64,000 bases of DNA from Ilyonectria destructans (taxonomy: Eukaryota; Ascomycota; Sordariomycetes; Hypocreales; Nectriaceae), in contig JAHEWK010000012.1 in the NCBI GenBank assembly GCA_020740775.1, positions 558,001-622,000 of the forward strand, in the 5' to 3' direction. Numbering within the stretch: the first letter of the stretch is position 1; each line of letters opens with the position of its first letter. The position numbers and the translations under genes are program-made. Positions 47,275-60,269 of this stretch are shown here, one piece after another. Under the pieces are notes generated by a model, which was given only the letters and a program-made list of their open reading frames with translations, ran no database searches and was not told the origin of the DNA.

Positions 47275-48091
47275 CTACTTGCCAATAGTCAAGAATAATC
47301 TGTCTCCGACGTCGCCCAGACCCGGTTTCAACATGCCATTCTTGGTAAGATCCTTATCCACGCCCGCAATCCAAATTTCGGTGCCCTCTGGCCACTCAGC
47401 CGCAACCCTTTGAAGGCCGGCATCAGCGGCAACAATACCCAAGACAATGATGCGCTTGGCACCCCACTCGCGGAGGGTCTGAATAGCTGCGGCACAGGTA
47501 CCTCCGGTAGCAATGACGGGGTCGACGAGGATGGCCAGGCTGCTAGCGTTGGACGCGGAGGACGGGTCTTCTGGGATGTGGTGGGGGAGGTTGTTGTAGT
47601 ACTCAACGGGGTCGAGCGTGGAGGGTTCGCGGTACATGCCAAGGTGGTGAACAGGAACAGGGTTGGGAAGAATCGTCTGGACACCTAGATAATAAGTGTA
47701 AGCTGACCGGATCGGATGGGAGGCCACAGGAGCCAGTCCACCCACCTTCAACCATGCCAAGACCGGATCTCAGGACTGGAACAATACACATTGTGTTGGG
47801 CTGGACCGTAGTCGTGGTGAATTCGAAGCCCAAAGGCGTCTCATCCTGCATTTCGTTAGTGTCAGCGTCATCTCGATCTCGACATTCGAATGGCGGTGGG
47901 CAACTCTTTACCTGGGGACCGTCGACGGCCGTGATTGCCGTGGCCAACGCCTCGCATGCCACAATGACGGAGAGCTCATGGATCAGCGACTTGACGTCAC
48001 GGGCGCTCACCGACTTGGAGCGCAGCTGGCTCAGCTTGGCCCGGAGGCAAGGGTGGTTGGAGACGTGGACATTGGGCGGTACGGAAGCCAT
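47275..48091 (-). CDS. fur1: Uracil phosphoribosyltransferase
   Basis: Three exons, 48091-47912, 47845-47746 and 47684-47275, join in frame to 229 residues, the normal length. Introns have gtaaag/atgcag and gtgggt/atctag borders. Recognisable parts are NVHVSNHPCLRAKLSQLR at the start, ETPLGFEF, IVPVLRSGLGMVEG, and the PRPP-binding loop ILVDPVIATGGTCAAA (about 145-160). A C-terminal uracil-binding region ends GLGDVGDRLF. It converts uracil and PRPP to UMP in pyrimidine salvage and is the enzyme that activates 5-fluorouracil. A pyrimidine-rich tract on the coding strand (GA-rich at 48190-48265 as written) lies in its promoter, as is common for fungal housekeeping genes. Confidence 0.96.
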
Positions 48092-49158
48092 TGTAGGAGC
48101 AGAGGAGGAATGGAGGGATCTGGTACGGATGTCTATTGTGAGAGACGGCTATGGGAGGGACAGACGGTGAAGCAATCACCGAGGGGAGATGCTGGGACGG
48201 GGCCAAGGAGAAGAGAGAAGAGGAGAGAAAAAGAGAAGAAGGAAAGGAAAAAGAGCGGGAGGGACAGTCGGTGGGAGATGGTTTATGTATCCAGTACCTG
48301 GCGAACCTAAGAGGATGGCTGAATGCACTGCCAGGGCAGGTGCGACCGACTTACAGCACCAAGCCCCGAAGCAGCGTCAAGGAGATCACAAGGCACCTGG
48401 CTCGGTCGGGAGCAGGTGGGTAGGTGGGGCAGAGTGGCAGACGGCTCGGCGAGGGGCGGTCTCGATAAGATAAGAGCTTCGGAGCTCCCCGTTGGACGAT
48501 GGCTTGAATTGTTGAGGAGTGTAGGGCAGTACTCGGTACCTAAATGCAAGGGGTTTTACCTCAGCTGCCGCTATAATTTAGTGAGGGACGAGAAAGCCAC
48601 TTGGTCATCGCCACGAGACACGAGGACCCTCCGTGCTTGACACCTTCAGGAAATGCCACCATCCAGTTCTCGAACCTTTGGCACTCTGTATCTGGAATCC
48701 CGGGGTCATGACCCACCCGGTCACCCTCCTACGGACTGCCCCTGCCGTTGTTATCGCCCGGACATCCTGCTAAAGTAGCTACATACAATTAGTAGATGCT
48801 TGCACTCCAAAGCATCTCCAGAAGCCTCCTCCAGAAGCCTCTTCCAGAAAGCCACCCAGAAGCTCGCCGGCGCAGACGAGGGGCTGCCCGCCCCCGGCAG
48901 ATTCTCGGGCGGATTTCCCGTAGCTCAATGCCGTCATAACCGGCCTCGTCATTTCACCCTCTCAATCCATACATAACCTAATTCTGCGAAATTTAAGTCG
49001 AGGGATTTCCTCTTCTTCATCTCTCGACTATGGTCCAATTGCGACGAAGTAGTCGTGTCGGCGCTCAGAGGGGCTTGGGATAGCGAACAACTGACTGGCA
49101 ATCCAAAGTAGTACCCACAATCGAACGACGTCACCGACGAAACTTCCACACGCCCTCG
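48092..49158. other. Divergent promoter region of UPRT and fluoride exporter genes
   Basis: It contains a long GA-rich tract (about 48190-48265) and a 12-bp tandem repeat with unit CTCCAGAAGCCT (about three copies, 48816-48850). No gene is seen. Confidence 0.55.
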
Positions 49159-50520
49159 ATGGAGGACGCGACCGACAAGCCAAGAGGGCCAGATCAATCT
49201 GGAGTGTACGACGCTCCAGACTCGTATCGCGAACTCCCCGAGGTTTCTGCTGAACCGCCAATTCAAGCGACACTACGTGATGAAGCCGACAGGCCGAAAG
49301 AGAAGAATGTGCGGCAAGACAGTGCGACTCGCCATGAAGAACCTGTTTTTCGTGATGGGATAAGAGGAGAGGAACCGGCACCAGAAGAATCTGAAAGGCA
49401 GGGTGTAAATGGGCTTGAGGTGTCGAGATTGGCCACTCAAGTTTACACACACTCGTACCTGGTTCTCTTCGCCATTCTCGGCACCCTTGCACGTCTAGGA
49501 TTGACGGCGCTGACCAAGTATCCCGGCACTCCCGTTATCTTCAATACGATATGGGCCAACTTTGCGGGTAGCCTTGTCATGGGATTCCTTGCCGAGGACC
49601 GCATGCTCTTCCGTCACGAATGGGGCACTCCGATTTACCACCAAGCCATCGAGCGCGCCAGGCAAAAAGCACGCGACGAAGAGGGTGGTTCGGGCTCATC
49701 ATCTTCTATTATAGACTTGACAGCGGCTAAGAAGGCGCATTTGGCGACCAAGAAGACCATCCCACTGTACATTGGACTGGCGACGGGTTTCTGTGGGAGT
49801 TTCACGACGTTTTCAAGCTTCATCAAGGATGTGTTTCTTGCGCTGTCGAACGAGTTAGAGACTCCCGGCGTGGCAGGCTCACCAGCTGGGCGCAATGGGG
49901 GGTATTCATTCATGGCGATGCTTGCCGTACTGATTGCAACGATCTCACTGTCGTTGTCCGGGCTCTTTCTCGGGGCGCAGCTGGCCCTTGCGTTGGAACG
50001 GGTAATGCCCTCGATCTCGTTCTCCTTGTCGCGAAAGGCTCTTGATCCCCTCGCTGTGTTTATAGGCTGGGGTTGTTGGCTGGGCGCTGTCCTACTCTCC
50101 ATCTTCCCACCCGACAATTCTTGGCGCGGTCAGGCGACCTTTTCACTGGTGTTTGCGCCTCTCGGCTGCTTGGCCCGCTTCTACCTTTCCCTACACCTCA
50201 ACGGAAGGATTGCAACATTCCCGATGGGCACGTTTGCGGCCAATGTGCTGGGGACTGTGCTCCTAGGCATGGCATGGGACATTGCGCATGTGCCGATTGG
50301 GGGCGTGGTTGGATGCCAGATCTTGCAGGGTGTGGAAGACGGTTTCTGCGGGTGCCTGACTACTATTTCGACATGGGTCTCAGAGCTCAGCAGTTTGCGA
50401 CGGCGTAGTGCATGGGTGTATGGGACCGTCAGTGTTGTTGTGTCGTTGGTATTGATGATTGCTATCATGGGCGGACTGCGTTGGAGTGATGGATATAGTG
50501 AGCTATTATGCTCAGCATAG
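49159..50520 (+). CDS. fex: Fluoride export protein, fused two-domain FEX/CrcB
   Basis: A single exon of 453 residues starts MEDATDKPRG. A hydrophilic N-terminus of about 90 residues precedes two tandem CrcB-type domains. The pore motifs appear twice: ANFAGSLVMGF (from about 133) with GFCGSFTTFSSF (210-221), and ANVLGTVLLG (from about 361) with GFCGCLTTISTW (395-406). The conserved Asn and the TTFS/TTIS breaks are the fluoride-conducting elements. About nine hydrophobic helices fit the fungal FEX fold of two inverted four-helix units plus a linker helix. It exports fluoride passively across the plasma membrane. A Ser-rich cytosolic insert (residues about 170-190) sits in the first domain. Confidence 0.93.
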   Translation: MEDATDKPRGPDQSGVYDAPDSYRELPEVSAEPPIQATLRDEADRPKEKNVRQDSATRHEEPVFRDGIRGEEPAPEESERQGVNGLEVSRLATQVYTHSYLVLFAILGTLARLGLTALTKYPGTPVIFNTIWANFAGSLVMGFLAEDRMLFRHEWGTPIYHQAIERARQKARDEEGGSGSSSSIIDLTAAKKAHLATKKTIPLYIGLATGFCGSFTTFSSFIKDVFLALSNELETPGVAGSPAGRNGGYSFMAMLAVLIATISLSLSGLFLGAQLALALERVMPSISFSLSRKALDPLAVFIGWGCWLGAVLLSIFPPDNSWRGQATFSLVFAPLGCLARFYLSLHLNGRIATFPMGTFAANVLGTVLLGMAWDIAHVPIGGVVGCQILQGVEDGFCGCLTTISTWVSELSSLRRRSAWVYGTVSVVVSLVLMIAIMGGLRWSDGYSELLCSA

Positions 50521-51032
50521 AGAAACCCTTTTGAGAGGAATTGAATAACTCCAGCACTATTGTGTGTACTTGAATCAACAAAAAGCCTGTTTGGAAATAT
50601 CATGAGCGACTTCGTAGCCACTGACCACGGACACGGACGTCTAAGGTAAAGGGCGTAACATGGCGTCAAACAAGACTCAGGGCAACTAAACAGCTCCGGC
50701 TAAAGCTGACGGGAAGGCTGCAGATTCATTTCACGAGCCACTTTCCTTGGCCAAGTTTCTCCCCAAAACTGGGCCACCTGCAGATGGCGACTGATTGCTT
50801 GTTTGCCTTGTCTGCCTCCTCGCACTGGCCTCAGGTTGCTTGCCTGCCAGGTTGCCTGCCAGGTTGTCTGCCAGCTGTTGCCAAGTGCAACAAGCGTTCC
50901 CCAACCCACACCACTTTCTTGGTCGATACAAAGCCGATTTCGTCCCGTCAACTCTTCTCGCCAAATTCCATCCACTCTCATCATCACCAACTCGTCGCCG
51001 CATGCTGGGCTTATTACCTGAAGCTGTCCGCA
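50521..51032. other. Intergenic with short tandem repeat
   Basis: This is the 3' flank of the fluoride exporter gene and promoter of the MYND gene. A CAGGTTGCCTGC-type 12-bp repeat (three copies) lies at about 50832-50873. Nothing else is seen. Confidence 0.55.
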
Positions 51033-53372
51033 ATGTCCGACTACGACTTGGAGGATGTACCCCCCATCACCGAGCCCAGATGTTCAGCTCAAGACGACGG
51101 CGGCGGGTACTGTCCAGAAGTACCGCGGATACCCTGTCCCGAATGCCTTCTTGTTGCGGTAGGTACACCTTGTTGCTTGGAAAAGCCTGCCCTCTTCATC
51201 CTGACACCTTCCAGTACTGTAGCCAGGAGTGCAGAGAGAGCCACTGGTCAAAACACCATGTCGAGTGTGTCGTGGGCTTCTCTCCCCCGGACGACAACAA
51301 CCCTGATCTTAAAAAGGATGATGATTCCTGGAAAGATCCTTGGTTCTGGGCCAAGCATGCCGCAACCGATGTACTAAACCTCGAGAAGAACGAGGGTAAA
51401 GAGTTTGACGGTGCTCTTGATATTCTCCTCGTGGGAGGTAAATGCTCTCGAGTCATCACTGACCTGCGTGATCTTGCTGACGCAAACAGAATCGAGCCTC
51501 CGCCACCTCATCTACAGCATCTGCAAACTTCCAGACACGGCCAACCCCAAGATCAACGCTACCATCAATGAGACTTCTCCCCACCACCTCGCCCGCTTGG
51601 TCTTAACGGCGCTCCTTCTCACCGACGACTCGTTCGACCCAATCATGAATGCCGAAGCGGTGGTTCACCTCTGGTATTCAGCAAAGCTTCCCTCCACTCT
51701 GTTTAATCACATAGAGCTTGTTGCAGCCGAGCCTCTTTTGACTGCAATGGAAGATTTGGACAAGCTTTGCGCCGACAATCGGATTTCGGAGGTAAATTCG
51801 TTCCCTGTCACAATGCCACGGAGAGGGAAGTCGGTGGTGATCGACATCAATCGAGCCCAGTGGTCACAAATCATCCGGTTTGTAAAAATATCCAAAAACA
51901 CAAACGTCGACAATGCTTCCATCATCAGAGGATGGGATTGCAAGAAATATTCGGAGCCTTTACATCGCATCCTCAGGCGGATGACTCCTGTCAGAGCCAC
52001 TGGGATGATGCGTTGGCGGTCCGACGGGCTCCTGCTGCCTTATGGACATCCCAGAGAGGAGTTCAACATTCTCAATCCGTACGATTTTCATTCTCAGCCC
52101 ATTGAGGAATTACTAACAGCCCTAGACTCTTCTTCCCGGACCACACAGCCTATCCTGTTGGAGCGACTCAGGAACCCCTTACAGAGTGGCCGATGGAACT
52201 TCTCGATCACCCCTGCGGTCCAGCCCAGAATGATGTCTACGGCAAAATGTTCTACTACGTCAGAGATTTATGCGTTGAGTTTCAGAAACGCATAAAGACT
52301 CTCCAGCCAGAGATTCGCATCATGTCAAATTTCATCCATGAACTTCCTGCCCATCATACATTCGGGCCCTCAAAGAAGCAATTCGACCGAATCGAAGTTT
52401 GTTATCCACTGAACTGTTTTGCGGAGATTTTAGCTAATATGTCCTAGGCAGCCCACTACTGGGATAGGAAACCCTTTCTTACGCTAGTATCGTTAAGTGC
52501 CCTACTTCGACATGAGGATGAAAACCCGAACGCGGCTTTGTTGACGCTCACTCGACAAAGCGTGATTCATCGGATGGACTCGGTCAAGAAGGACCTTAAC
52601 ACAGAGAAGAAGCTCACCTTTCAAAGCTCTAGCACTAAACTAGATGAGCTGGCACCGCCGCTGAAATTCGGAGATCCGGAAGATAGCCCAGCGGCAATTC
52701 GTCGTAGGCTTGGCCTAGTTTTATGGCGCAACTGGGACCGGTTTTCTGAGCAGTAAGTCATTCAAGTTATATTTCGTTTTCGTGGTTCTCACTTTTACTA
52801 TTAGTTACCTCAGCTCCCCTCACTATTTCCATCTGCTCAACATGATCTCTCCATATGAGCAGACTGAGCGTGGTCTATCTGCCACAGGATTCCTCGGCCT
52901 AAGTCTAAAGCCGAAAAATACTGTCACCCGCCGTTGGCCAAACCGCCTAGTACACAACCGCAAGGATACCCTCTCGCTGCGAGACTTCAACCGCTGGCTG
53001 GCCTGGGGTGACAATATGCCAGAGAGATGGCTCGAGTGGAAGAGATTTGACGATGTGGACACTGCGACCTGGGATCGATTTTTGGAGCTCTCCTTGGCTG
53101 AAGATAAAGCGCGGGTTAGAGGAACATTGGAAGAGTTGGGGCTCGAAAATGCTATCAAGAACGTCTTTCTTGAGGAAAAGGAACTCAAGAGTGGGAATGG
53201 GGCTACCGAAGTCTCAAGTGGAGCTGATGAGGACAAGCAAGAAAACGGCCAAGGAGAAATCGACAATGGGGGGTCAGTCGGCAAGGGCAATGAAGACTTG
53301 GCTGACAAGGCCCAGTCGAAGAGGAAGAAGAAGAACAAGAAGAAGAACAAGAAGAAGAAGGGGGCAAACTGA
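51033..53372 (+). CDS. MYND-finger, DUF4470-domain protein
   Basis: Six exons (51033-51158, 51215-51437, 51490-52078, 52126-52396, 52448-52752, 52805-53372) join in frame to 693 residues. All introns have GT/AG ends and most have a clear branch site. The zinc ligands of a MYND finger are at C17/C27, C35/C38, C44/C48 and H56/C60 (YCSQECRESHWSKHHVEC). A DUF4470 block follows (FWAKHAATDVLNL..., then SSLRHLIYSICKLP). The remainder is a large helical region with EWPMELLDHPCGPAQND and ends in a Lys/Asn-rich tail (KRKKKNKKKNKKKK), a likely nuclear signal. Such proteins are common in ascomycetes and of unknown function. MYND fingers usually mediate protein contacts. Confidence 0.85.
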
Positions 53373-56359
53373 TACCACCGAGAGACCAATTGGCACTGAT
53401 GGCGACCGTCAGGCTATGGTCTTTGTTGTGTAAATATTCTGCCCCGATACCACCTTAAACTTTTGAGGAATTGAGGAATGATTTACTCTCACCATCTTTG
53501 CAATAAACTTTGACACAATTATTCGTTGCTATTGCAGTAAACACTCTTCTAGCTGAACGTCAGTACAGATATTATGATCCTATCCCCGGATGCTCGCCAA
53601 CAAGCAATTCCGTACTAACGCCAAACCGAGTGTACAATAAACCCAACTATGTCAGGCACACATATTTCGCAATATGCCCATTCAACTTGAACGCAAACAG
53701 CAAGGAATGACTTTAATACATGTAATCGTTGCGACCATGGGTATCTAATACCTTGAACTTTATCTTCTCTGCCTACGCTAGAGGGGTGCTGGCTGTTAAA
53801 ATAGAGCACAAAAAGACATCTCCATCCAATGTAAGCAAATAGAACTAGGCAGACGAGGATAAGGTTTGAGGCGTCCGTATGACAATATGCGACACCTGAT
53901 ATCCCTTGTCAAATCTGTGGTAATTGGTCCGCTGCTGTCGTGAGGTCCCAGCCACAATATGGCACACTCGGGTAACGCACGTCTTGCAAGCCGCTCCGTA
54001 GTCATAGGTCGCTTATTGATTCTGGGTGCGAAAAGCGGAATTTCGTGATATATTCCGTGTTAGGTTTCTGTATCGCGGCGTATACCGTGTGCTCGTATCC
54101 TACGCCATCAGCAAACTTGCTGACATTGCATTAATGGAGCAGTTGTAGGATTAGAGTAATTGTTCGTATGATTTTTCTGACAGTTGCAGATACCGTCTTA
54201 TCCGGTCAGCATGGCGAAAAATACATGGATCCATATTTCCCTGCAGACGCTCGTATCGATCTCCTTTTGTCGGCGGCGGTTACGACCGTTAGGATGACAC
54301 TTATGCATATATCCTGGACGCCAATGTCCAGAAAGTCCTACGAACCACCCACGTCATTATGTCGGAAGTAGTACGTATCAGCCAGTCATTGCGACTCATC
54401 GGAACAGACTTGGAGCGTTCTGAGCGAGGATTGGTCAACAGTTGATGAGGGGGGCAAAGACGATGGTGGGAAGGCTGCCATGGATCGGTGTTGCATCGGC
54501 AAAGGGGTTACACTTGAAAGGGAACGGATATAGTTTCACAACTAGCTTTCCGCCAGTCGTCGTGCGTCCGACCGTGAAGGATGGAGGTGCATTAATTCTG
54601 CAGTGAGATGGAACTGGGATTTAGGATCCCATTGGTAGGTGGGACGGAAATAAGCGCAAAAACAACCGCAGATGAATGCTCACATAATATTCGTATCCCT
54701 CCAGTCAGCGGCGTTTAACAGTGGCTGCGCACACAGGGGAAGGGATAGATTTGAACAACAACGGTCTTGATGGTGATCGGAGATGAAGAAGTCTTGGCTC
54801 CTATCACGATGACGGGACAGGCACCGTTGGTGAAGGGGGCAGGCAGCCGAGCGAGGGCGGGCAGTGCTCATGCAGATGCAACACAATGCCGGGGCTAGCT
54901 GCAAATAGCAACAAAACGACTGGCACACAAAAACAGAAAAACCACCACAAGCGGACGTCTCCAGCCAGTGACATGCCATGGTGACCATCCATGAGCCTAG
55001 GCCGACCAGGGGACCGGCGTGGGCAGATTTTGGGTAGGGTGGGCGGAATCGAGATTTGGGGGCGGAGGGTGAACCCGACGGCAGGGATTCACGGCAGTGG
55101 GCAATGGCAAACCCGTGGATTGCATTCTCGCATTCCGGAGAGAGTAGGGCAAGATAGGAAAACAGAAGGTAGGAAAACAGACCAAAAGAGGAGGCGGGAA
55201 AACACGCTATCATAAGCCATAATCACTCTATTTGCAACTAACGCGGTCAACGAAAAACGCCACTGGACACGCGAACCAAGCGCTGAACGCACATAGCTTA
55301 CAGCTCAGATAGCTCAGGGCTCGCAGATTCTACAGCTGCGAACGCACTGGAAATAGCAATGTGTCGCTATGTACTCCTCGTCAGCGGCGGCGTACCTGTC
55401 CCTGCAGCTGTTCTCGGCTTCTCCTTCCTGCGTTGTTGATGCCCAGACTACGGGGTAGCTCTGGATCTGCTGCGCCTTCAGCCCTACCTCTAAGAATCCA
55501 GAGCACCCACCGGCAGTCCACCAGCAACCCATGTCCCATCCACCCTGGCCCCTGTCCGATCCCACGACGGACCCTGATCCTTGGGCCCTGTGAGGCTTTG
55601 GCGTGGCGTTGTATTGGCCGTGGCGGAAATGCTGACTCCTGGAGCAGCTCTCGTGGCCCCGCCCCGTGTCTCTGTTGTCTCAACATGGTCCCGGCCAGCG
55701 TCGCCGTGAGGCATCGACACGCGCAATTGAACACCCTCTCGGGCTTCCAGAGCTTCACTGGTCCTCATACGCGCCGCCTGTGACACCCATAGTGCCGGGG
55801 ACACGCTCTGGTCGCCGCCGAAAGAAGGGGGGCTGGAATGGGCAGCTGCATGACAACAAGCTCAGCTGGGCGCCACCGTCTCCCGAGCCAGGCCTCTCCC
55901 AGCACCGCGGCGCTGGCGCAGCAAATCATGGTCGCGAACGCGCCTTTGACTTACAGTAGCTCTGGCCAGCCCCCCCGGTGTGAGTCTGGACTCACGGCGC
56001 GGACTAGCAGGCGGCCAGGACAAGACGGGACTTGTCCACGCACTAGCCGTGGCGGTTGGGATCCAGGCTGCTCTTCTCAAACCACACAGCCGGCTCTGCC
56101 TCCTGGGATCCATGGCCTGTGAATGGCGGTGGATGGGCTTGTATTTGGGGGCTTGATGGCTTGCTGGCCTATGGCTTATTATGGCTTGCTGGTGTGGTCA
56201 AGGTGGTGCTGCCTGCAGCTAGGCGCCACTGTTGAAATATGTATAGGTCCTCCTCTTCCCACCGCGTCTCGGAGATTTCGATGCTGTTGAATCTGCAGTC
56301 ACCCAGTAATCCCTTTCTGCCTCGAAGAGTACGGGAATCGTCCCTCCCCGTCGCCCGCC
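53373..56359. other. Gene-free stretch, 3 kb
   Basis: It holds the 3' flank of the MYND gene and, at its right end, the promoter of the DUF3433 gene. Frames on both strands at 54680-55960 are overlapping, low-complexity and without splice signals. No RNA gene or transposon was recognised. Confidence 0.5.
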
Positions 56360-59300
56360 ATGTACTCCAACCTGCAGGGCATCAACGCTGCGACGTACGA
56401 GTACGATGCCCAGTACCAGCCGCCGGCGACTCAAGAGCGACACCAGGAGGATGGCCACGTACAAACAACTGAAGATTATCCCTGGGACGCCAACACCCCA
56501 TATGATCCACCGTCGACTCAAGATCGACACCAGGACCATGGCCACACACAAGCAACTAGAGATCATCCCTGGGACGCCAACACCCCATATGATCCCCCGT
56601 CAACTGAAGATCGACGGTGGGTCGACACCCAGTACGATCCGCCATCTCCTGAAAATCCACAGCGTCAGTACATTTCGCACCCAACGCGAGACCCTCACTG
56701 GGGGGAGGCCCAGTACCACCCGCAATCGACCGACGAGGAGCGACAATGGGACGACGGCATCACCAAGCAGCCGGTACCGCGGAAGCGACCAGACTACCGG
56801 CCAACGCCGCTGAGATGGTATTTCATCCTAGGTCTGATCACCTGCTTGATGGCAATCATGGGCCTGGTGGTGTACGCCAGACAGTCTATGCCCGACTCCG
56901 ACAACGACGCCAAGATCCAACACAAACGATGGGAGTCCGACCTCGACAAGTCACAGCTTGAGGCTCGAGATGGAGAAATCCAGGAGCGGGCTAGCAACAC
57001 CGATGACTACCGCGGAGTAACTACCTACGTGAGCAAAGTCTCCAGTGTCGTCACAGTCCCAGCCTCGACAGTCAAGTTCACCACTCTGGTCCCGTCTACG
57101 ATCTTCTCGACCGTTACTGTGGACGGATCAACGATCGTGCACTCCGGATCGACCTCTACCAAATGGGTCGTGGTCACGTATACTTCTACTATGGTCTCGT
57201 TTACCGCTATTACCCAGACCGGCGGTGTTTCCCAGTCCCTCATCGTCGGCGCGACCACCAGCTACAGCATGATCACGGGCTCCCACGGGACCCCAGTGAG
57301 CAGTGTACCGTACACGTACTCCTTCACTTCTACCCAGGCCATGACCATGCCTGGCGGAGTGGAAACATCCGGAATCACGCAGGAGACGACGGTTGTCTCC
57401 TCATCCGCTTCCGAGATTGAACACTCGGCGTCTACCGAGTTCCTCAGCGACGGAACCACCAAAACCGAAGCCGTCGGCACCACAAACGTGCAAAGCGTTG
57501 GGACGACAACTCAGGCTGCGAGCACCTTCATCACGATTGGCGAGGTCACCATCACAGAGGAATATACCCTGCCGCCGGGGAGCAAGGAGTCGGACAAAAG
57601 CAAGCCAGATGATCCGCCTTCCGACAAGAGCAACAAGGACGACAATAAATCAGACGATAACAAGTCGGATAACAATAAAGACAACAATTCAGACGACAAC
57701 AACAAGTCGGATAACAATAAAGACAACAATTCAGATGACAACAACAAGTCGGATAACAATAAAGACAACAATTCAGATGACAACAATAAGTCGGACAACA
57801 ATAAAGACAACAATTCCAACGACAACGATTCTGACAACAACGGTTCGAATGACAACAACCATTCTAATGACGACAATTCCAAAGACGGCAATTCCAAGGA
57901 CAACAAGTCCGGTGACAACGCGTCCGAGGACCCGCCGCCGCCACCAAAGCCTACTACGAAGCCCTCAGCCAAGGTCATCGACGTTGTCAGCGTGGAGCCG
58001 GATAAAACAGTCGCCAAGGTTGAAAAGGTCGGCCCTGTTACCATGGTCTCTGAGATCCCCGGTGGCGAGACCGTAATGGTGGTTTCGCAACCGCCCGAGA
58101 CAATCGTGACCGAGATTAGCGCCTATGCCACAACTATGGATATCACCATCTGGGGCACTGACGGTCTTCCCACGACGACTCAAGTCGTCTCGAGTTACAG
58201 TGGCTGGTTTGCCACAATTGTCAAATCAGTTGAACCGACCACCTTTGTCTCCACCAAGTCTGCGGTTCTGACAACTATCACATCGACTGGAGACGGGTCA
58301 ACCACCATCGCCTCTGTCAAGAAGGGGACGACCAAGAGCTACTCTAAAACTTCGACCATGATGGTGACATATACTCCTACCGTCACGTCAGCCGATCCCG
58401 AGGAAACAGGGCCCGTCATCGGATACAAGACAAAGGTTTACAAAATCACCGAGGGCGGTTACTTCCTCGGGAAATTCCTCCCCCCGTTCTTGTCTGTGAT
58501 GTTATCTATCCCGGCCCGGATTATCGACTTCAACGCTCAGTTGTACCAGCCCTTCTACGCCCTGAACCTTCCCAATGGTGCCCTTGGACCCAACTCCATG
58601 ACCCTCCATTTCAGCGGATGGATGGGCTTCGTGAAGCCGTTTACAACTCTCGCCCAGGGCCAGCCGGTTACCTTCCTCAGCATGCTCATTGTCTGGTGCA
58701 CCGCCCTGATGACTCCCATCGCGACCGAAGCGATCGGCGTCAAGATGCACGGAAAATGTACAAACTACAACCCTGTCGGCTGTGCTGCCGCGCTGGGAGT
58801 CTCTCCAACCCCCACTCGGGCTCTGATCGCTCTGATCGCTTTCACCATCGTCCTCCTCTGCCTCCTCCTTTTCTTCCTTAGAAACTGGGAGACGGGACTG
58901 CACGCGAACCCCTGGAGCGTGGCCGGTATTGCTTCGCTTGCGACCAACCGCGAGATTCGACCGCAGAGGTCGACTGAGAGGAAGATTGCTAAAGAGATGG
59001 CCGAGAAGCGCTACGGATTCGGTTATTTTGAGAACAGCCGTGGGCAAACCGAGTATGGCCTTGTTCTCTACGACGACGCAGGCGAGACCCTGCAAGGGCA
59101 AGACAACATGGGCACAATATCCGAGGTCAGCTCTGTGGACTCTCTCGATGTCACGAGGAAGAAGCGGAGAGGAAACCCGTTCATCGCCCTGGGAATCATA
59201 TGGCGATTGTGTTTTATGCTGTTCCTCGCGGGACTGATGGTACTGACGCTCTACTACGGCATCACGTTCAAAACGCAGGACGGTTTCCAAGGCTTCATGA

Positions 59301-60021
59301 CTAGTCAGACCTTCGGCATCCGCTTTATGTTTGCTGTCTTGGGTGTCATCATCTCGTTCGGCTGGACAGCCTTGTTTATCAGTAAGTCTCGTCTTTCTTC
59401 TCGCCATAGCCTTTCACTAACATATCTCTAGGCGTGGCAATGATCGTTCCGTACCAAGTCATGGCACACAGCCCCCAGAGCGCGTCGAATTCCATCCTCC
59501 TCACCCGACCGACGAACCCGTTTTCCGGCATCTGGTCTGCACTCAAGCACGGGCAGCCATTCCCAGCCGTTGTTGCATTCATTACCATCTTGTCTGAGTT
59601 CATGCCGATCCTGCTCGCCAACATCCCCTATACCCTGACGCAAACCGAGATCACCCACGACATCTGTCTGCGCATGTCAGTGGTGATTTTGGGCCTGATG
59701 GTCTTGACCCTCGGCGCCAGCTTCTTTATTCGCTACCCGCACATGCCCGTCGATCCGCGGTCCATCGCCGGTGCCATGTACTACGTTTCCGAGAGCGGGA
59801 TGCTGAACCAGTTCAGCGGGATGGCAAGCTTGGGCAACGAGGAGCGCAAAAAGCGCGTCCAAGAGCTCGGCGGACGGTATTGGTATGGTGATATATTGAC
59901 GAGAGCGGGTGCTACGAGGCCCGCAGTCGATCGGGATGATGGTACGCTCACTGACGCTGCGCCGGAGCCGCAGCCGATGCGTCAAAACATTGATACATCG
60001 TACCATGGATACCAGGCCTGA
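56360..60021 (+). CDS. DUF3433-type membrane protein with Asn/Asp repeat
   Basis: Exons 56360-59381 and 59432-60021 (intron gtaagt/ctctag, branch cactaac) encode 1203 residues. The N-terminal 150 residues contain an imperfect repeat with WDANTPYDPPST twice and related QYDPP units. A membrane helix follows at about 151-172 (WYFILGLITCLMAIMGLVVY). A long Ser/Thr-rich part (about 210-410), likely glycosylated, precedes an Asn/Asp/Lys/Ser repeat (about 410-530). A second Thr/Val-rich part follows. The C-terminal half (from about 690) has several membrane helices with FSGWMGFVKPF and NPWSVAGIASL, typical of DUF3433. Family members have paired DUF3433 units and unknown roles, perhaps at the cell surface. 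The gene looks complete. Confidence 0.82.
57662..57820. repeat. 42-bp coding minisatellite
   Basis: Copies begin at 57662, 57704, 57746 and 57788 (the last incomplete). Each unit encodes KSDNNKDNNSDDNN. Units differ by only a few bases, so the array is recent and keeps frame. It extends the Asn/Asp-rich linker of the DUF3433 protein. Confidence 0.9.
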
Positions 60022-60269
60022 AGGAGTGAGGAAGAATGACATATGGATGCATTTTCGGTTTATGGTTTATACGGCCTTTTATACCCTGGTTTTGCATTGT
60101 TAGCGAGGAACATGATCATTGGGATTAGGATAGAACATCATCAAAGTTGGACAAATATTAGACAGGAGAGATCAATATTAGATCCAAATCAATTCCGTCA
60201 GAAATGCACCACGGCTGAAATGTAGTCGAGCGATCTTGGGCTTGCTACGCCTTTGTGTTCTTGAATTTC

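Noticed and set aside
54680..55213. Minus-strand frame of 177 codons with hydrophobic start
   Set aside because: Low-complexity composition and no convincing start context; overlaps other open frames in CT-rich DNA.
57511..58044. Minus-strand Leu/Ser-rich frame
   Set aside because: It is the antisense of the Asn/Asp minisatellite of the DUF3433 gene.
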